64,000 bases of DNA from NCBI GenBank assembly GCA_028023455.1, contig JAQFVV010000158.1, positions 2,368,661 through 2,432,660 on the forward strand, given 5' to 3'. Of the stretch, positions 29,041 through 42,173 are shown in pieces. The number at the start of each line of letters is the position of its first letter. Position 1 is the first letter of the stretch. The notes under the pieces are model-generated. The model had not been told where the DNA came from. It saw only the letters and a program-made list of their open reading frames with translations, and made no database searches. Origin of the DNA: Epiperipatus broadwayi (lineage: Eukaryota > Onychophora > Udeonychophora > Euonychophora > Peripatidae). Both the position numbers and the translations under genes were made by a program.

Positions 29041-30720
29041 TAAAACAAAAGGCAGAAACGGATTCTACCAGCTCCGATGAGTTCACTGTTTCTAGGCCCT
29101 TTGATTCTGAGGATAGCATTATGCCGAGCAATTTAGAAGAATCTTTTGCTTTGACATTAGAAGAAGAAAAAACCTTATTACCAATCAAAAGGTAAAGAAA
29201 AAACAAAAATGTACCTGTGAAAGTTAGCAGTAGACCAGGTCCTTCATCCAGTAATAATAATATGCCTCTGAATGTAATTGCAGAACTTAAATGAAAATTT
29301 TTTTAAGAAGATTCCAGGTTTGAAGTTCCCTATTACAGGTGAGTATTCTATTTTAGACTTTTTTCATTTATTATTTGATAAAAAATGTGTGCAAAAATTG
29401 TTGAGGAAACTAGTAAATATGCTACTAAAGACAAATGTATGCATGATTAGGAAAATATACCGGATAGAGAATTGCTGCCTTTTTTGGGATGACATTGGGA
29501 ATTTCATATAAGGTCCCTGTCTTCCAATTGAAAGGCATTTGGAGTTCTGATCCTAGTATGAGGAACCCTTATTTTGCAAATAGCATGCTTTATAAATGAT
29601 TTAGTAAAATTTTAACATGTATACATTTAATGATAATGAAACAATGCTGAGTAATGAAAGTGAAAATTTTGATCATATCTATAAAATTATAGCAGTGATA
29701 GAAAAATGCAATGTTAATTTAAAAGCTGCATACCAGATATAGAGGGAGATTGCAGTTGATGAGGCAATCATGAAATTTTCAGGTCATAAAAATATGAAGT
29801 AATACGATGCATCAAAACCAATAAAGAGAGGTTTCAAGTAGTGAATGTGTGCTGATAGCCACAATGATTATTTGTATCGCATGGACATGTATGCAGGCAA
29901 AGAACCAAATTCAAATGCTTATCTATGCCTTGGTACTCATTCCACACCTTGCAAAATAACATCACATTATTTTCTGTGACAGATTTTTTTCGAGTATAGA
30001 GCCAGCAAAGAAACTTTATGAAAATAAATTATATCTCTGTGGGACAATAAATATAAGAAGAAAGGGTATTCAAAAGAGCATTGTAGAAGTGCACAATAAA
30101 AAAAAAAAATGAAAAGAGAAAACTCATTTTGTCATTGATGAAGATAGTAGTCTTCAATTTTTAGTATGGATGGTTAAAGAGCCAATAGTTATGATCACAA
30201 ATGCATATGCTCTTTCTGGAAATGATGTTGTTAACCAATGAAATAAAAATGGATCATGACAAACAATTCCATGTCGACCTGCAATAAAAATGTATATCAA
30301 GTATATGGATGGTGTTGATTTGGCCAATCAAAAGCGGACCCAATATTGTTGAAAGATTTTTGACATAGCAATTTCTAATGCATACATTTTATATTCCATT
30401 TGTATGGCATCTAAATATTTGACTGTCTTGTCTCATCTACAATTTCGGAGAACCTTGACCCATATATTAATTGATGGATATTCGTCAAAGTTAAAATATT
30501 GCCCAAACATGCATGTATTTTCACATCTGGCACAGTGATCATATGGAAACCATATACATGTAGATCTTCATCGTAATAACATCCCCATGTGTAAGCGCTG
30601 TGTTGTGTGTCTAAAAGAAAAAAAGACATAAAACTCACTTTGGCTGCTTGGAATGTGGATTGATACTTATTTGTAATAACTCACAAAGAGGATGTTTTGC
30701 TTTTTATTACACTCAAAATA
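29041..30720 (+). pseudogene. Decayed piggyBac-type (PGBD) transposase
   Basis: Plus-strand fragments in changing frames follow the order of a piggyBac transposase. First comes an acidic N-terminus (SSDEFTVSRPFDSEDSI, about 29069-29120). Next is the fold entry LDFFHLLFDKKCVQK (about 29356). Then IAVDEAIMKFSGHKN with the first catalytic Asp (29758-29760), KPIKRGFK, MCADSHNDYLYRMDMYAGK, and the YMDGVDLANQKR region with the later catalytic Asp (about 30300-30350). A Cys-rich C-terminus follows (CKRCVVC near 30590). Stops and frameshifts are frequent: TAA after NMK, TAG TGA just before MCAD, TGA near 30000. Known: piggyBac inserts at TTAA by a DDD transposase. I could not identify its terminal repeats. 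No intact product is possible. Confidence 0.85.
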
Positions 30721-31540
30721 AGTGATCCTAATCCTGTTGTACCAGTTTTATCCCAAACATCACCTGCAGTTTCATCACAAATGGACTTGCTGGGATTGTA
30801 ATTAACATGTGTAATCCGAAAGTCTCCATATGCAGGTGCCTCCATACTTATGCTCAGATGTGAGATATGAATTTTGAATAGTTCTAATGGGTAAGTTTGC
30901 ATTTTATTTTTTTGTTTATTGATTTCCAACATGATCAATAACTTTTCATATAGAATATTACTTGATCTTTTGATTTTATATTTTAGGTGAATTCAACCTA
31001 ACAAACTGATTTTTTACACAGTGATAGGTAGTACAAATAATGAAAGGTATTGTTTTTTTTTGTTGGTTTGTTTTAACTACTAGCACAATGGACAAATGGT
31101 TGACAGCCTGATACAACACTATTTACAATTTATTTCTCTCTAGCAATTTGGTTGTATATAATAAAATAATTTTTTATTATTATTCTGTCTTTTTTTTTTT
31201 TTTTTTGGTTTACTAACTTGGTTTTCATTGTTTTTGTTTTACTAATTTGGTTTCCATAAGTTACTGTTTTACTAACTTGGTTTTAACTAACTTCATTTTA
31301 TATCTGAGAGACTTAGGACTGCCTGATTGCCTTCCTTATTAGAATTTTGTGACAGCTTTATTAATTTCAAAAATAACCTTTATTAAATAAAAGATTATAT
31401 AAATTTTTGGGTCTACTTACCCATTGACAATAACAAAGCGTTCAATGTTACAAAAGTAAAACAATTATTAACCAGGTTTACAAAAGGGACATATCCTCAA
31501 TAATAATTATATCCATAAAAGGGTTGCTATAATCTTGTTT
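30721..31540. other. Non-coding flank between piggyBac remnant and GC-rich mosaic
   Basis: A run of T (about 31191-31206) and a repeated phrase 'actaacttggtttt/actaatttggttt' (31210-31290, about three times). The piggyBac 3' end must lie in or near 30720-31020, but no terminus was recognised. Confidence 0.4.
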
Positions 31541-32640
31541 AATGTGTATTTGTCCATGGATCTACATGGCCCAACAGCCAAAAAGTCATCCATCACCCAA
31601 TGATCACCATCCCTAGGGGCCCTGAAGCGAAGACCCAAATGCTTCAGCTAAATAGGTGGACATCCAGCATTTCGCCAACGGGCAATGAGATCCAAGGCAC
31701 CAAGGCCATTAAACATTAAATCCTTGACTCACAGTCGAGCCATGCCAAACCCATTACAGGTACCTTATCAACCAATTCAACAGTCCAAATGGGCAGGGAC
31801 CACATTCAGTCTGCCTGCCCAAAATGGGAATGCCAACTAGAGAAAAGCTAACAAGTAATGAGCACAGATCTGCACTGCTAAAAACCAACTTAACAAGGGG
31901 GCGCAGCAGCACATCAGAGTGGAAATGATGCTGAAACTTTGACCCTGTACTCTCCCGGCAGGTTTTCCGAGTAGTGGCAATGATCGCCAATATCCCACAC
32001 CAATAAACCAGGCCCCCAATGGCCACCACCATCCATCACTGAGGAGAGAAAGAGGAGTGCAAACCCATGCCCATGAAATATTACAACTCCATCAATGTTA
32101 CAAAAATTGGCGGTGGCCCAAAGTTGACAAACTGCCTTTCACATGCTCTAAAAAATACATGATGTAGCATACATTGATTCATTGAACACAAATCAATACC
32201 GAACGCAAGCAATCCATCAAGGAGGATATGGCAGCCCATCAAGGCAAAGTCCACAAGGGAACGATAACTCTCAACCCACCTGGTAGGCCCAGACATCCCT
32301 TTCCTGGGTGAGGCAATGATCGCCAATTTCTACAGATAAACCAGGTCTCTCATTACCGCCACCCCTCCCATGGGGAAGAGAAATCAAGAGAAAACCCATG
32401 CCCCCTGACTCAACCATGCTGATTCAAGCCAGTCCAAATGGGCCGGGACCACATTCGGTCTCCCTGCCCATCTAGACCAAGGAGAATACATTGCACTACA
32501 TGGGTGATCAATCATATATGAAATAGAATACATTGATTTACAGAAATACATGATGTTAAATACATTGATTCTTTGTAGTCTTGAAATCACTGCTAATCTC
32601 ACATGCAAGCCACTAACACACTACCTGTCCATATCATTTC
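31541..32640. repeat. GC-richer mosaic of repeated modules, unclassified
   Basis: This is the least A/T-rich segment of the window. Three modules occur twice. Module X is 'cagtccaaatgggc.gggacc', at about 31781 and 32428. Module Y starts 'ggcaatgatcgccaat', continues through 'taaaccagg' and 'aaacccatgccc', and lies at about 31976 and 32312. Module Z is 'aaatacatgatgt', a short gap, then 'tacattgatt', at about 32153 and 32543. Order is X-Y-Z then Y-X-Z, so it is not a simple tandem. Minus-strand open frames (31754-32032, 32081-32326, 32384-32608) encode nothing I recognise. It may be the non-coding body of an unidentified element inserted from outside the local composition. Confidence 0.6.
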
Positions 32641-34658
32641 ACCCCCTAAAGACGGTGGAGTTAGAAGTTTCGTTCACATCGTTGTCAACACTTGATATTT
32701 GTGAAATGTTCTACATACTTGTTTAGCTCATCAGACTGTAAAGTTCTCCAGGGTTTATAATCTAGCCAATATATTTCTATTTGCTTATTTGGATTATGAA
32801 AGGTGTAATCATCACTATGGGATTCTTGCTTACTGTTTGGTTATACAGCAGAGATGTTGATGGCAAAACATTTTGATAATTGGTTTCTGTAACCATACTA
32901 TGGGCTTGACTGTGGCAAGACTTCAATTGTAACTGTTGTTTATTGAAACTATTTGAATTCTGCTATCTAATTTACAATCTGAGTCTTGATTAGTAATCAG
33001 ATTTCAGTTGTGTAATCTAAAAGTTTGTACTTAATCTTTGAATTATACCTAATAATTTTTGAATTAAAAGAGGTTGAATAATTTGCAGCTTTAATGTCTT
33101 TGAAAGCTTTATTATTGATTGCTTTTGCCAATTGGTAAACAAAATCTGGATTGATTTATATTTTATTAATAACAATATTGAATAATATAAAATATTTATT
33201 ATTTTGCATATTGTATTAGATAATATGAACAGGTATGCTTCTCTGGAAAACATATCTTGAAAGAGGTAAAATATAAACAATTTTTTAAAATAAATATGTG
33301 CCTTAAAACCTTTTTAGTAATCTTTGACTGCTTCTTGAAATGAGAAATTTTTTTATATTCTAAATTTGTAAATTGTTTTCTGTAATGGCAATGATTATTC
33401 AGTATGTTGATGTTATGAACAAGGTTAGTTTATCCAAAGTCTAAAATCAAAATAGTTTTGAGCAAATAATGGAAAATTATGAACCCAAATTTGTAGTGCA
33501 GCTAGTTTATCAGGCTATTGAATTTTCACAATTATTACCAGAACTTGCATGAAGCATACATATACACCAGTTTATAATATACATAAATGTGTACCATGAT
33601 GATCTTATTTAGAATTTCAAATTATATGACATTTTACCTTTTTATTGTATTTATAATGGTAAGTAATAATATCCCTACTCCTTCCATTGTTTTTACATTC
33701 TGATAGAATTTTAATTTTTTTTAAAAATCTTTTATTAGGGAGAACGTTTTTTCAACTTCTGGGGTGCAAGAAAAAAATTAAGAATTATCTTCCTACTATT
33801 GTAAATTCTGGAGCTATGGATTATCTTAGGTATGGTTTGAAGATAATTTTGTGAGGAATACAAAGAAATTATCAATGAATATGTGATTTAAACTTAAGTA
33901 TTGATAAATGAGACATTATGAACAAACAATAAAGTCATAATTAGGTCGGATGTTGAAATTTCTTTTTTCTCTTTATCATGATATTTTAATATTTATCTAT
34001 TTATTCATAATGTATGTTGGAAAAATAACAGACAAACAACAGCAGATCACAATGGTTTGCTTTATGAAGCGACTATACTTCATTAGTTAAATTATCTAGT
34101 ACAAAATATTTGGGAGTCATTTAGTGAAAAGATATATAAAAAATAAAATCAATCAAGCAGACAGAGAAGACCAGCAACACAAAAATAAAAAGAAATGAGT
34201 AGTATGATAGCACACACAGACATGTAAATTTTCTTTAAGAAAAAAAAAACTTTTTTTAAAAAAATAACTAAGAATAAATCCCTTAAAAAAAAGTTTTAAA
34301 TAAGAGTTGATTGTCAGCAAAAGTATTGAAAACGTTAAACAGGTTTATGTGCTATTTAGAAGTTTTAGATAGTGGAGAACTAATGATATCCCTATTAGAA
34401 AGCATTCAGATACTAGCCAAGGACGGTTTAGCCAAGGAGAAAATTAACCACTTAAAATGCCACTCCAATGAAAGTGGATTAAATAATTCTACTTTGATAG
34501 AAGCAGCTCTTGATCTGTGTAAAATAAATTTTTATTTCTATTTAAACTTATACACAGAAAGTTCAGAAAAAAAGTTAGAAAATACATTAATCCCATTTAC
34601 AATAGTAATTTTTGTTTTAATGCATGCACTAAGCTTAAAATTAAATAAAATGACATGG
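32641..34658. other. A/T-rich non-coding sequence
   Basis: No gene or repeat identified. An acceptor-like 'tattag' before 33739 and donor-like 'aggtatgg' near 33829 bracket a segment with an in-frame stop, so no exon is claimed. Confidence 0.4.
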
Positions 34659-34750
34659 TTTTTTTCTTCATATGTCATAGCATTGGCCGGGACGCGAACC
34701 CACACCCGTCTGCAATCAACTACTTGCTTGCAAAGCAGGTGCATCATTCT
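34659..34750 (-). repeat. tRNA-Ala-like SINE
   Basis: Minus strand: CTGCTTTGCAAGCA is an anticodon-arm-like segment with TGC in the loop. It is followed by GGGTGTGGGTTCGCGTCCC, a close B box in a T-arm. The tail is GCTATGACATATGAAG and a run of A. The tRNA-like part plus A-tail is typical of a short SINE. The open frame running across it on the plus strand (34311-34757) is a by-product. Confidence 0.65.
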
Positions 34751-37182
34751 TAATTAATTCTTACTGCTCATCCACACAGATATAACGTATTAATAGTTGT
34801 CATAAACCTTTTAATTAGGATTGTCCAACCTTATTTCCCTAGCAATTATTATTATAATTATTATTACTATCATCATCATCACCACCACAAATTATTAAAC
34901 TTGAATTAAAAATTAAATACGGTAAATAAGAAGTTAAGGTTATGGCAAGAATTTTTTATTTATTTATATAAATACATCAGTGATATTAAACGATACCGAA
35001 TAATTCATTATATGAGTTTACGTTTTTGAATCTCAGATTATTAGTCTCAGATTATTAGTTTGAATAATATAAAAGATTAAAGGTAGATGCTAGGTCTAAA
35101 TTAACAATAGCTAAAAAATGATGTGAACATCTGACTATAGCACTATGGTCTCTTTACTGGCCATCGATTACTTCAATTTATAGTAAATGACTCTGAAAAA
35201 TGCAGTTCATTCTCTCTATTTTATTCCAAAGCCATCACTCACTGGATATTAGCTAATAGTTATTCTTAATGCAAAAATTGGCTTGCATGACTAGTGAAGT
35301 GGTGGAATAGTAATAACAACAGCTCAAAGTCGATAGATTATGGTAACAACAGCTCAAAGTCCATAGATTGTGGCTCCAGCTATTTCTTCCTAAGCTAACT
35401 TCTGAGCAATAAACCCTTCTATTATTTTTTATTTAGGATAATGTTGTAATAATAGTACTAAAAAGATTTAAAACATTATCATAATGACAAGTTAGAAATA
35501 TAATTTCAATAAAGATAAATAGATTACTTTTAATTGACAAAATTATATTTATTTTGTTAATAGAAATTATGATAACACTATCTGTTTTCTGGAAGAGTAT
35601 ATATATATATTTAAAAGTCCCTCCACAATTTTCATTTTACTTAATGCAAATATGATTAAAAAAGAAGTCTGGATTAGATTTTGAAAATATTTTTTCTGCG
35701 AATATTAAAGTAACAACATTTTAGAGTTCAAAAATTTTATAATTATTTTTTATTGATTACCTTGTTCAGTAGTTAAACGTAAACATAATAGAAGTCAATC
35801 ATTCATACAACACTTTGGGATGAATTTTAATAGTAATAGCTTTAAAAAGTTCAATTAAGAACACTATTTTTTAACAGTTTGCATGAAATTTTTTTATTGC
35901 AGAATATCTGATTATTATTTTAGAAAAAAGTGTATAAGTGACATTTGATGATAGGAAGTATTGCAGACTTTTAAAATTTACTCTCAATAATGAATTTATC
36001 CAAAATGAAACAACAATAATGTAAACAATCTACTAATGTCACAAACAGGCCAATGAAATAATTAGGTCAGTAAATTCAATTGTTCACAGTAAGATAGAGA
36101 AGATGGTTATAAAAATAAGGTCTATTTGAGAGAAACTGAAGAATGTGTTACTGATCCATATTCATAACAATAATTTACACCTGGAATTACTCAGCAGTAA
36201 CATACATTGATCACTATTTGCAGAAAGCAGTCCAATACATTTAAGTTCAGGATAGGAAGCTGCTGGTGGCAAATAGTATCTTACTTTCACAAGATAAATT
36301 AACTTGACTAGAAGTATTAGATTTACACATTTATAATCTTGTCAACCACAATGATGAGAAAACTCTTTCTATAAATAGATACAATAAATGTTTTGATGTT
36401 ATTTTATATTTATTTCACTTCAAGTGAGTTAGGATGACTTCACTACCTTTATTAAATATGTATACACAACCAGAAGTAATAAACAATTATTAAAAATTAA
36501 ATGTATTACATGGTTATTATATTAGAAAAAAAATGTATCAATGAGATATGGAAATTGACTTTGAAGAAACAAATTCTTTGCATCATAAAAATTAAAAAAC
36601 AAACAAACAACTATTTATTTATTTCTCTCTGTCTGTATGCGAGAAAGAAATAGGAAAGAGAAAATATGGAATATGTCTCATATCACACATAATATACATT
36701 AAAATTGGGAAATTTATTAGTTTGTTATATTTATATCCATTCAGACGCATGACTAAAGAATTTATTATTATTCTTACTGTATTTATAATGAAGTCACCAT
36801 TGATTCATAAAGACAATATATGTAAGACATTTTTCATATTAATAAATCTGTATTATACTTTAAAAAATAGTTTTAAGATTACTTTCTCCTGTTATAATCA
36901 AAGGTCACTAAATATTATTCTACATACAATACCACAGTTCCATTAGCAATAATAATAATAAAAAAAAAATAAGCAAATCACACACAAAAAAGACAAGATG
37001 AAAAAAACATAATAAGAACAAAAAAGAAGACCCTAAATTCTGTTTTCAGTATAGGATATATAATCAAAAGAGTTTTGCCAACTCAAGTCTGTTAAACCCA
37101 TATTCTATAATAGTGACTCATAAAGCACATATAATGGATCAACAATTTAAGCATATGTACTGGTAAATTTTAATAACCTATT
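34751..37182. other. A/T-rich non-coding sequence with small tandem repeats
   Basis: (ATT)n grading into (ATC)n and (ACC)n at about 34847-34887; a tandem 'ctcagattattagt' near 35033-35060; a 30-bp-period duplication of 'aacaacagctcaaagtc' at 35315 and 35345. No gene recognised. Confidence 0.5.
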
Positions 37183-37481
37183 AAAAATTTAAATTAAATT
37201 GTACCATAGGTATGTGCATGTGCCATCTGTATTCTTTATAGTATGTTGAAAAGTACTATATAAAAGTTGACAGCATAATAAACATAGAATAAACTACTAT
37301 CAGTTAATTCACACCACGAGGTTTTAAAACAAAATATAGTGAATATGATAATTCTATTATGTATAAACTGTATAACTAATAATGTATCAACATTTTGAAA
37401 CAGGTGTTAATTAATTTTTAATGTGAAATAATAATAAAAAGATTTACTTGTTTATTAATTAAAAATAATTAATTAAATTAT
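37183..37481 (+). repeat. 299-bp dispersed direct repeat, copy 1
   Basis: Matches 41157-41455 over its full 299 bp without gaps and with about ten substitutions (for example gtacca/gtatca, caccacgagg/caccatgagg). Both ends are A/T palindromic (atttaaattaaatt... ...aattaattaaattat), which could be weak terminal repeats. No coding content. Confidence 0.9.
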
Positions 37482-38500
37482 GAATGAAAATAGTAGGCTT
37501 GTTTTATGATTTTTATTTCTTCAATGACTAAAAAAGTTTATTTTTGTGCAAATATTTCAATAATATAACACTTTTAATTATATGATACTATTCAAAGATT
37601 TAGAAATAGCAACAACAAAAATTTATCAATAACATGAAAAATTAAACTATGAACATTGAAATTATAAAATATTTCTAATTATTATGAGGATACAAATCAA
37701 GCAAATTGTTGTTGTAAATGAAGGTTTAATATATTATATAACAATTATAAGTTTATTAAAAAATAACTTAGGATAGTGATTATTCAATTCCTTTGAACAT
37801 GTTGTGTATTTAAGAACTATTTTAATCAGATTTAATTATAAAAAATAGTTAATGATTAAGGTGCATCAGGATTGCATTATTATGGCATGATAAATGACTA
37901 TAGTAAAGGTATTTACATATAAAAATGCATTATATTTAGATAATACATATATTAAATGTAAAAATAAATAAATAAATAATGTTAATTAAAAATAAAAATA
38001 ATATTTTTTAAAAAAAAGTCTAATGGAAATAAATTTAAAAACCATGGAGCTAGGTATTTCCCATTTTTTAAAAAACAAAATGTAAAATATTATTATGATT
38101 TGAAATAATATCATGTGAAATAATAAACAATATATAAGTAAATAATAGCAAAAATTAAAAAAAGATAATTGAAAAAAAAAAAAAAACACAGCACATGAAT
38201 TTTGCATAAACAAAAAGAAAATAAATAAAAATATTCATATATGATTAATGAAATAATATAACTCTTAAACAAAAAAAAAAAAAGGAAAATTCAAATATAA
38301 ATATACAAAATGCAAAACATACATTTAGAGGGCAAGGGAATATATATATATCAAAATCAAATAAACAACATAAAAAAAGGATGAAATTACAGATAATACT
38401 AAGCTGTGGTTTGATATACAATATTGAACATAGAGAAATAAAATACAGAATTGATAAAACAACAACAACAATAACAAAAAAAATAAACAGAACAAGTAAC
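37482..38500. other. A/T-rich spacer between direct repeats
   Basis: No recognised feature; poly-A runs at 38174-38186 and 38272-38283. Confidence 0.4.
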
Positions 38501-38529
38501 AGTATTATCTGGAATCAGGAGCATAAAAT

Positions 38530-39350
38530 CAGAAATAACCAATGAAAAGATATGAACTACTATCAAATCCAAAGCAACATATATTATATTATAGACTGTT
38601 TAAATTGTAAGAGGGAAGGAAAAAATATTTCATATATTGGTACAACAAAAAATAGATTAATAACTAGATTTAAACAACATTTAAATTATAGAAATTCCAA
38701 TGTATTATAAAGAATTTGGACTTAAAAATTTTTAATATTAGAATGTTGGAAAAGGTTAAAAACTATAGAGAAAGGATGGTAAAAGAATATTTTTATATAA
38801 AAAGATATAAACCTGTTTAAAATAGGATTAATGATGTTAGGTAGGAATATAAAATAAAATATAATTAATATAAAATGTTTAATTGGTATTTAAGTAAATT
38901 ATTAAAGGATAAAAAAATAATTTACATTAGTTTTTAAATAGATTTAAAAGTATAGATAGGAATTGTAGATAACTGATATGGAAGTTAGATAAAATAGTTA
39001 AAAGGAGGAATAAATTTATAATTGGAGGTGGGTTAAATGGATTTAAATAGTAATTTGTTTACTGGTGTTTTAGATGGTTTCTAATATTTTTTTGAAAATT
39101 TATACTTAGTATGTAAAAAGGTCGTTATATAATAAAGGGAGAAGAGGGAGGAAGATGTAAGTAAAATATAATAATGTATAATTAATATATTTCATTATTG
39201 TGAATTTGATGTGTTAATGTTTGATATATGGAAGAGATTTGTATTTAGATTACTATGTAGAGATATGTACTTTTGTTATAGGTCCTTGAAAATGACTGTA
39301 TAGGAAAAAAAAACCTGATGAAATCACAATTGAACATGAATCAAAATAAA
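38530..39350 (+). mobile_element. Second-type Penelope-like remnant with GIY-YIG core
   Basis: At about 38578-38700 the plus strand encodes IYYIIDCLNCKREGK, then ISYIGTTKNRLITRFKQHLN. These are the GIY-like strand, the SYIG motif, an Arg in the R-L-x-x-R-F helix, and the QH that follows. This is a better-preserved GIY-YIG core than the copies at 22 and 59 kb and clearly a different lineage. A stop ends it shortly after NSNVL. The following 600 bp is strongly C-depleted on the same strand and may be its 3' region. No reverse transcriptase part was seen upstream, so it is 5'-truncated. Confidence 0.6.
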
Positions 39351-41156
39351 CCATAGTCCTATCGATGAAACATACAACTATAAAGTTCATAGTAAAGAAA
39401 TAAGGATATGTAAAAGGTTCAATTTGGCAATAATATTTTACAAATCATTGCACAACAAAAATACAAACATTTGTTGCTAATGGTTATGTTATTAAACCAT
39501 GAGTTTAGAAAATATAAAATTTACTTATAAACTTTATAATCAAAATATAAAATTTAGTTACAAACTTTATAATCAAAAATGTTAGTTATTAATATTTAAT
39601 TACAATTTTCAGAGTAAATGTTATCCCAATAAAGTATTTACAGTATTTTTTATTTTATTATTATTAAACAATGAGCAATTTTATTATAAACTAAAAATAA
39701 GTGAGTACTGAATGACTGCATTTTTAATATAAAAAAGCTTAATTAAAAACTAAAGAGATCTACAAATCTTTAGTTATTAACTAAGCAATTATTTTTAAAG
39801 TACGTTCAAAAGATAACTAAAACAATCAGATAAGTCCTTATGGTTTGATGCAGTAGTAAACTCTGAAACTTAAGAATCCACATATTGCATCCTAATCTAT
39901 CACGTCCAGCTTGCAATTTTTTTTATAAACTCCTGAGTAATAAAGTCATTCAATTATTTATTTATAATAATAAATTTAATTTACTAATACTGAAGTATCA
40001 TAGCAAAGAATTGCTATTATGAAAATACAAATTATTTTTTATAATAAATTTATTATTAAAAATAAACTAGATTTTAAGGTGTTTTTTTAAAAAAATGTAT
40101 TGTTTTGTTTTCCAGAACAGATTGTATTTTAAATACTGTAATAAATTGTAAATTTAAAATTTATTTATAATAGGTCGTAAGATTCAAAATAAAATAAAAG
40201 TAGGGGTATTTTTTTTAAATAATAAATCTGATATTTATTGATTATTTGGCATTTCGTAAATTTGTTTTTATAATAATATATATTCTTTAGTAGAAATATA
40301 TACTAATAAAGTAGTTAGCTATCTTCTTGAAAAAATTAAATATGTTCATCTATGTTATTTTTAACTCTTCTAAGGCTTTTCATTATAAATATGCAATTTT
40401 CATATGTTTATTAAATTTTCTAATATGACAACTAATATTTCCTTCTTTTATAATATCCTTTTTAAATCTCACAAAATCACTTTTACTATTATATGAACTC
40501 ATCATTATATTAACAAGTATCTTTTTTTTTTCAAACAATAAAATCTTCAATTTTTAGATATTTATATAATTGTCAAACCAAAGTTTAGCAATTACTTATT
40601 AAACAAAATTATTAAATTTCATAGAGTTTTTCTCTCAACTTTTTTCAAATGCACACAATCTTTGACTTTTTAACTAATGCAGTGAGTATGCTGCACACTA
40701 AATAACTATAACGTTAAACATATGATCTTAATTTCTTTTCACATATGAATCTTATTCAGGTGAATTGTTTCCTTCGTTTTTTTCTTCAAAAATTTAAACT
40801 TTCATTTAAAATTGCTTTGAGCATAAATTAATAAAGCAATTTTCCAAAGTTTTTTTTTAAAAAAAATCTCAAAATGCATCCTGTAAGTGATATAATAATT
40901 ATTAATTTATAAAAGAAATAAAAAAATTCTAAATCAGATGTTTGTTTAAAAAAAGTCAACCATTTTTCATGAAACAATGGAGAAAAAAATAAAACTGTTT
41001 TTATAACAAAAAAAAAAACAGTATTTTTTAAAGAAAGTATGATTGACCGGATATATATAAACACACGCACACACATCAGTACTTACACATAATGCTCTCA
41101 GAATTGATTTTTTAAAAAACTATTTTTGTTTATAATTTTAATTTGTTTATATACTG
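39351..41156. other. A/T-rich non-coding sequence
   Basis: Contains a short tandem 'actttataatcaaaa' near 39521-39577 (period about 36 bp). Nothing coding was recognised. Confidence 0.4.
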
Positions 41157-41455
41157 AAAAATTTAAATTAAATTGTATCATAGGTATGTGCATATGCCAT
41201 CTGTATTCTTTATAGTATATTGAAAAGTACTATATAAAAGTTGACAGCATAATAAACAAAGAATAAACTACTATCAGTTAATTCACACCATGAGGTTTTA
41301 AAACAAACTATAGTGAATATAATAATTCTATTATGTATAAACTGTATAACTAATAATGTATGAACATTTTGAAACAAGTGTTAATTAATTTTTAATTTGA
41401 AATAATAATAAAAAGATTTACTTGTTTATTAATTAAAAATAATTAATTAAATTAT
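41157..41455 (+). repeat. 299-bp dispersed direct repeat, copy 2
   Basis: Same orientation as copy 1 at 37183-37481, about 97% identical by eye. The 3.7-kb separation and shared orientation would fit long terminal repeats. However, TG..CA ends, a flanking target duplication and internal gag/pol are all missing, so two insertions of one repeat or a local duplication are more likely. Confidence 0.9.
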
Positions 41456-42173
41456 CTTACTTAAATAATAAAGTTCAGGGAAAGTAAGGAGAGAAGCTGG
41501 GAAACAAAAAAAGATTATCTCAGTGAGAAAACAATTATTTTATTATGTTAAAGAATTCCTATGGCTAAAAAAAAACAGACGAAATTCTAAACAATGCAAT
41601 AGAAAATTAATACAGTAATTGATAAAGGGCTATCACTTGATCAACTTGTCTTCAAGCAGAGACAACAACAGATATAAAATAGTCATAAACAAAAGACAAA
41701 ATACATGTTTGCGTGTATTTATATATATTGAGAGAAAGTGTTGAAATGAAACTAATAAATTACTTTCAACACCAACTGATTCAAAATTAGATTACGTTTT
41801 GGGTTAAATTGTTGTTTTATTTATAATCTAGTTATTTTAAAATTAAATAAACTTTTAGTAAAAAACAATATAAAATTTGATAATCCATTTACATACCAAT
41901 CTAAATCAAACTTCAATATATTTTTTTTAAAAAAAATGTGAATTTAAATCCTTTAGATAGATTGAAAATAAACTCTAAGGTTTTATAAAATTAGACTTCT
42001 ACATTTTAAAAACAAAAAAAAAATCGATATAACTTTTATAAAATATATTTCATAAAATTGGATTTTATTTGTGAAATTATTTGACTTCAATAACAACAAC
42101 TATTAAAGACGGTACAATCTACTCTAAGCAATACATTAAAAGAAAATGGTACTTCCAAATAATAATAATAATA
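41456..42173. other. A/T-rich spacer ending in an (AAT)n run
   Basis: No gene. A run of AAT (about 42158-42173) immediately precedes the likely 5' end of the LINE. Confidence 0.4.

Noticed and set aside
31754-32608. Minus-strand protein-coding gene in the GC-rich segment
   Set aside because: The open frames are explained by low stop frequency in GC-richer repeats; they do not share a frame between the duplicated modules and match no family.
33733-33830. Possible plus-strand exon with tattag and aggtatgg borders
   Set aside because: Each frame is interrupted or gives no conserved peptide.
34311-34757. 148-residue plus-strand open frame
   Set aside because: Runs into the antisense of a tRNA-like SINE; the rest has no recognisable motif or splice context.
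37183-41455. Intact LTR retrotransposon
   Set aside because: No TG..CA ends, target duplication, primer-binding site, gag or pol between the 299-bp repeats.
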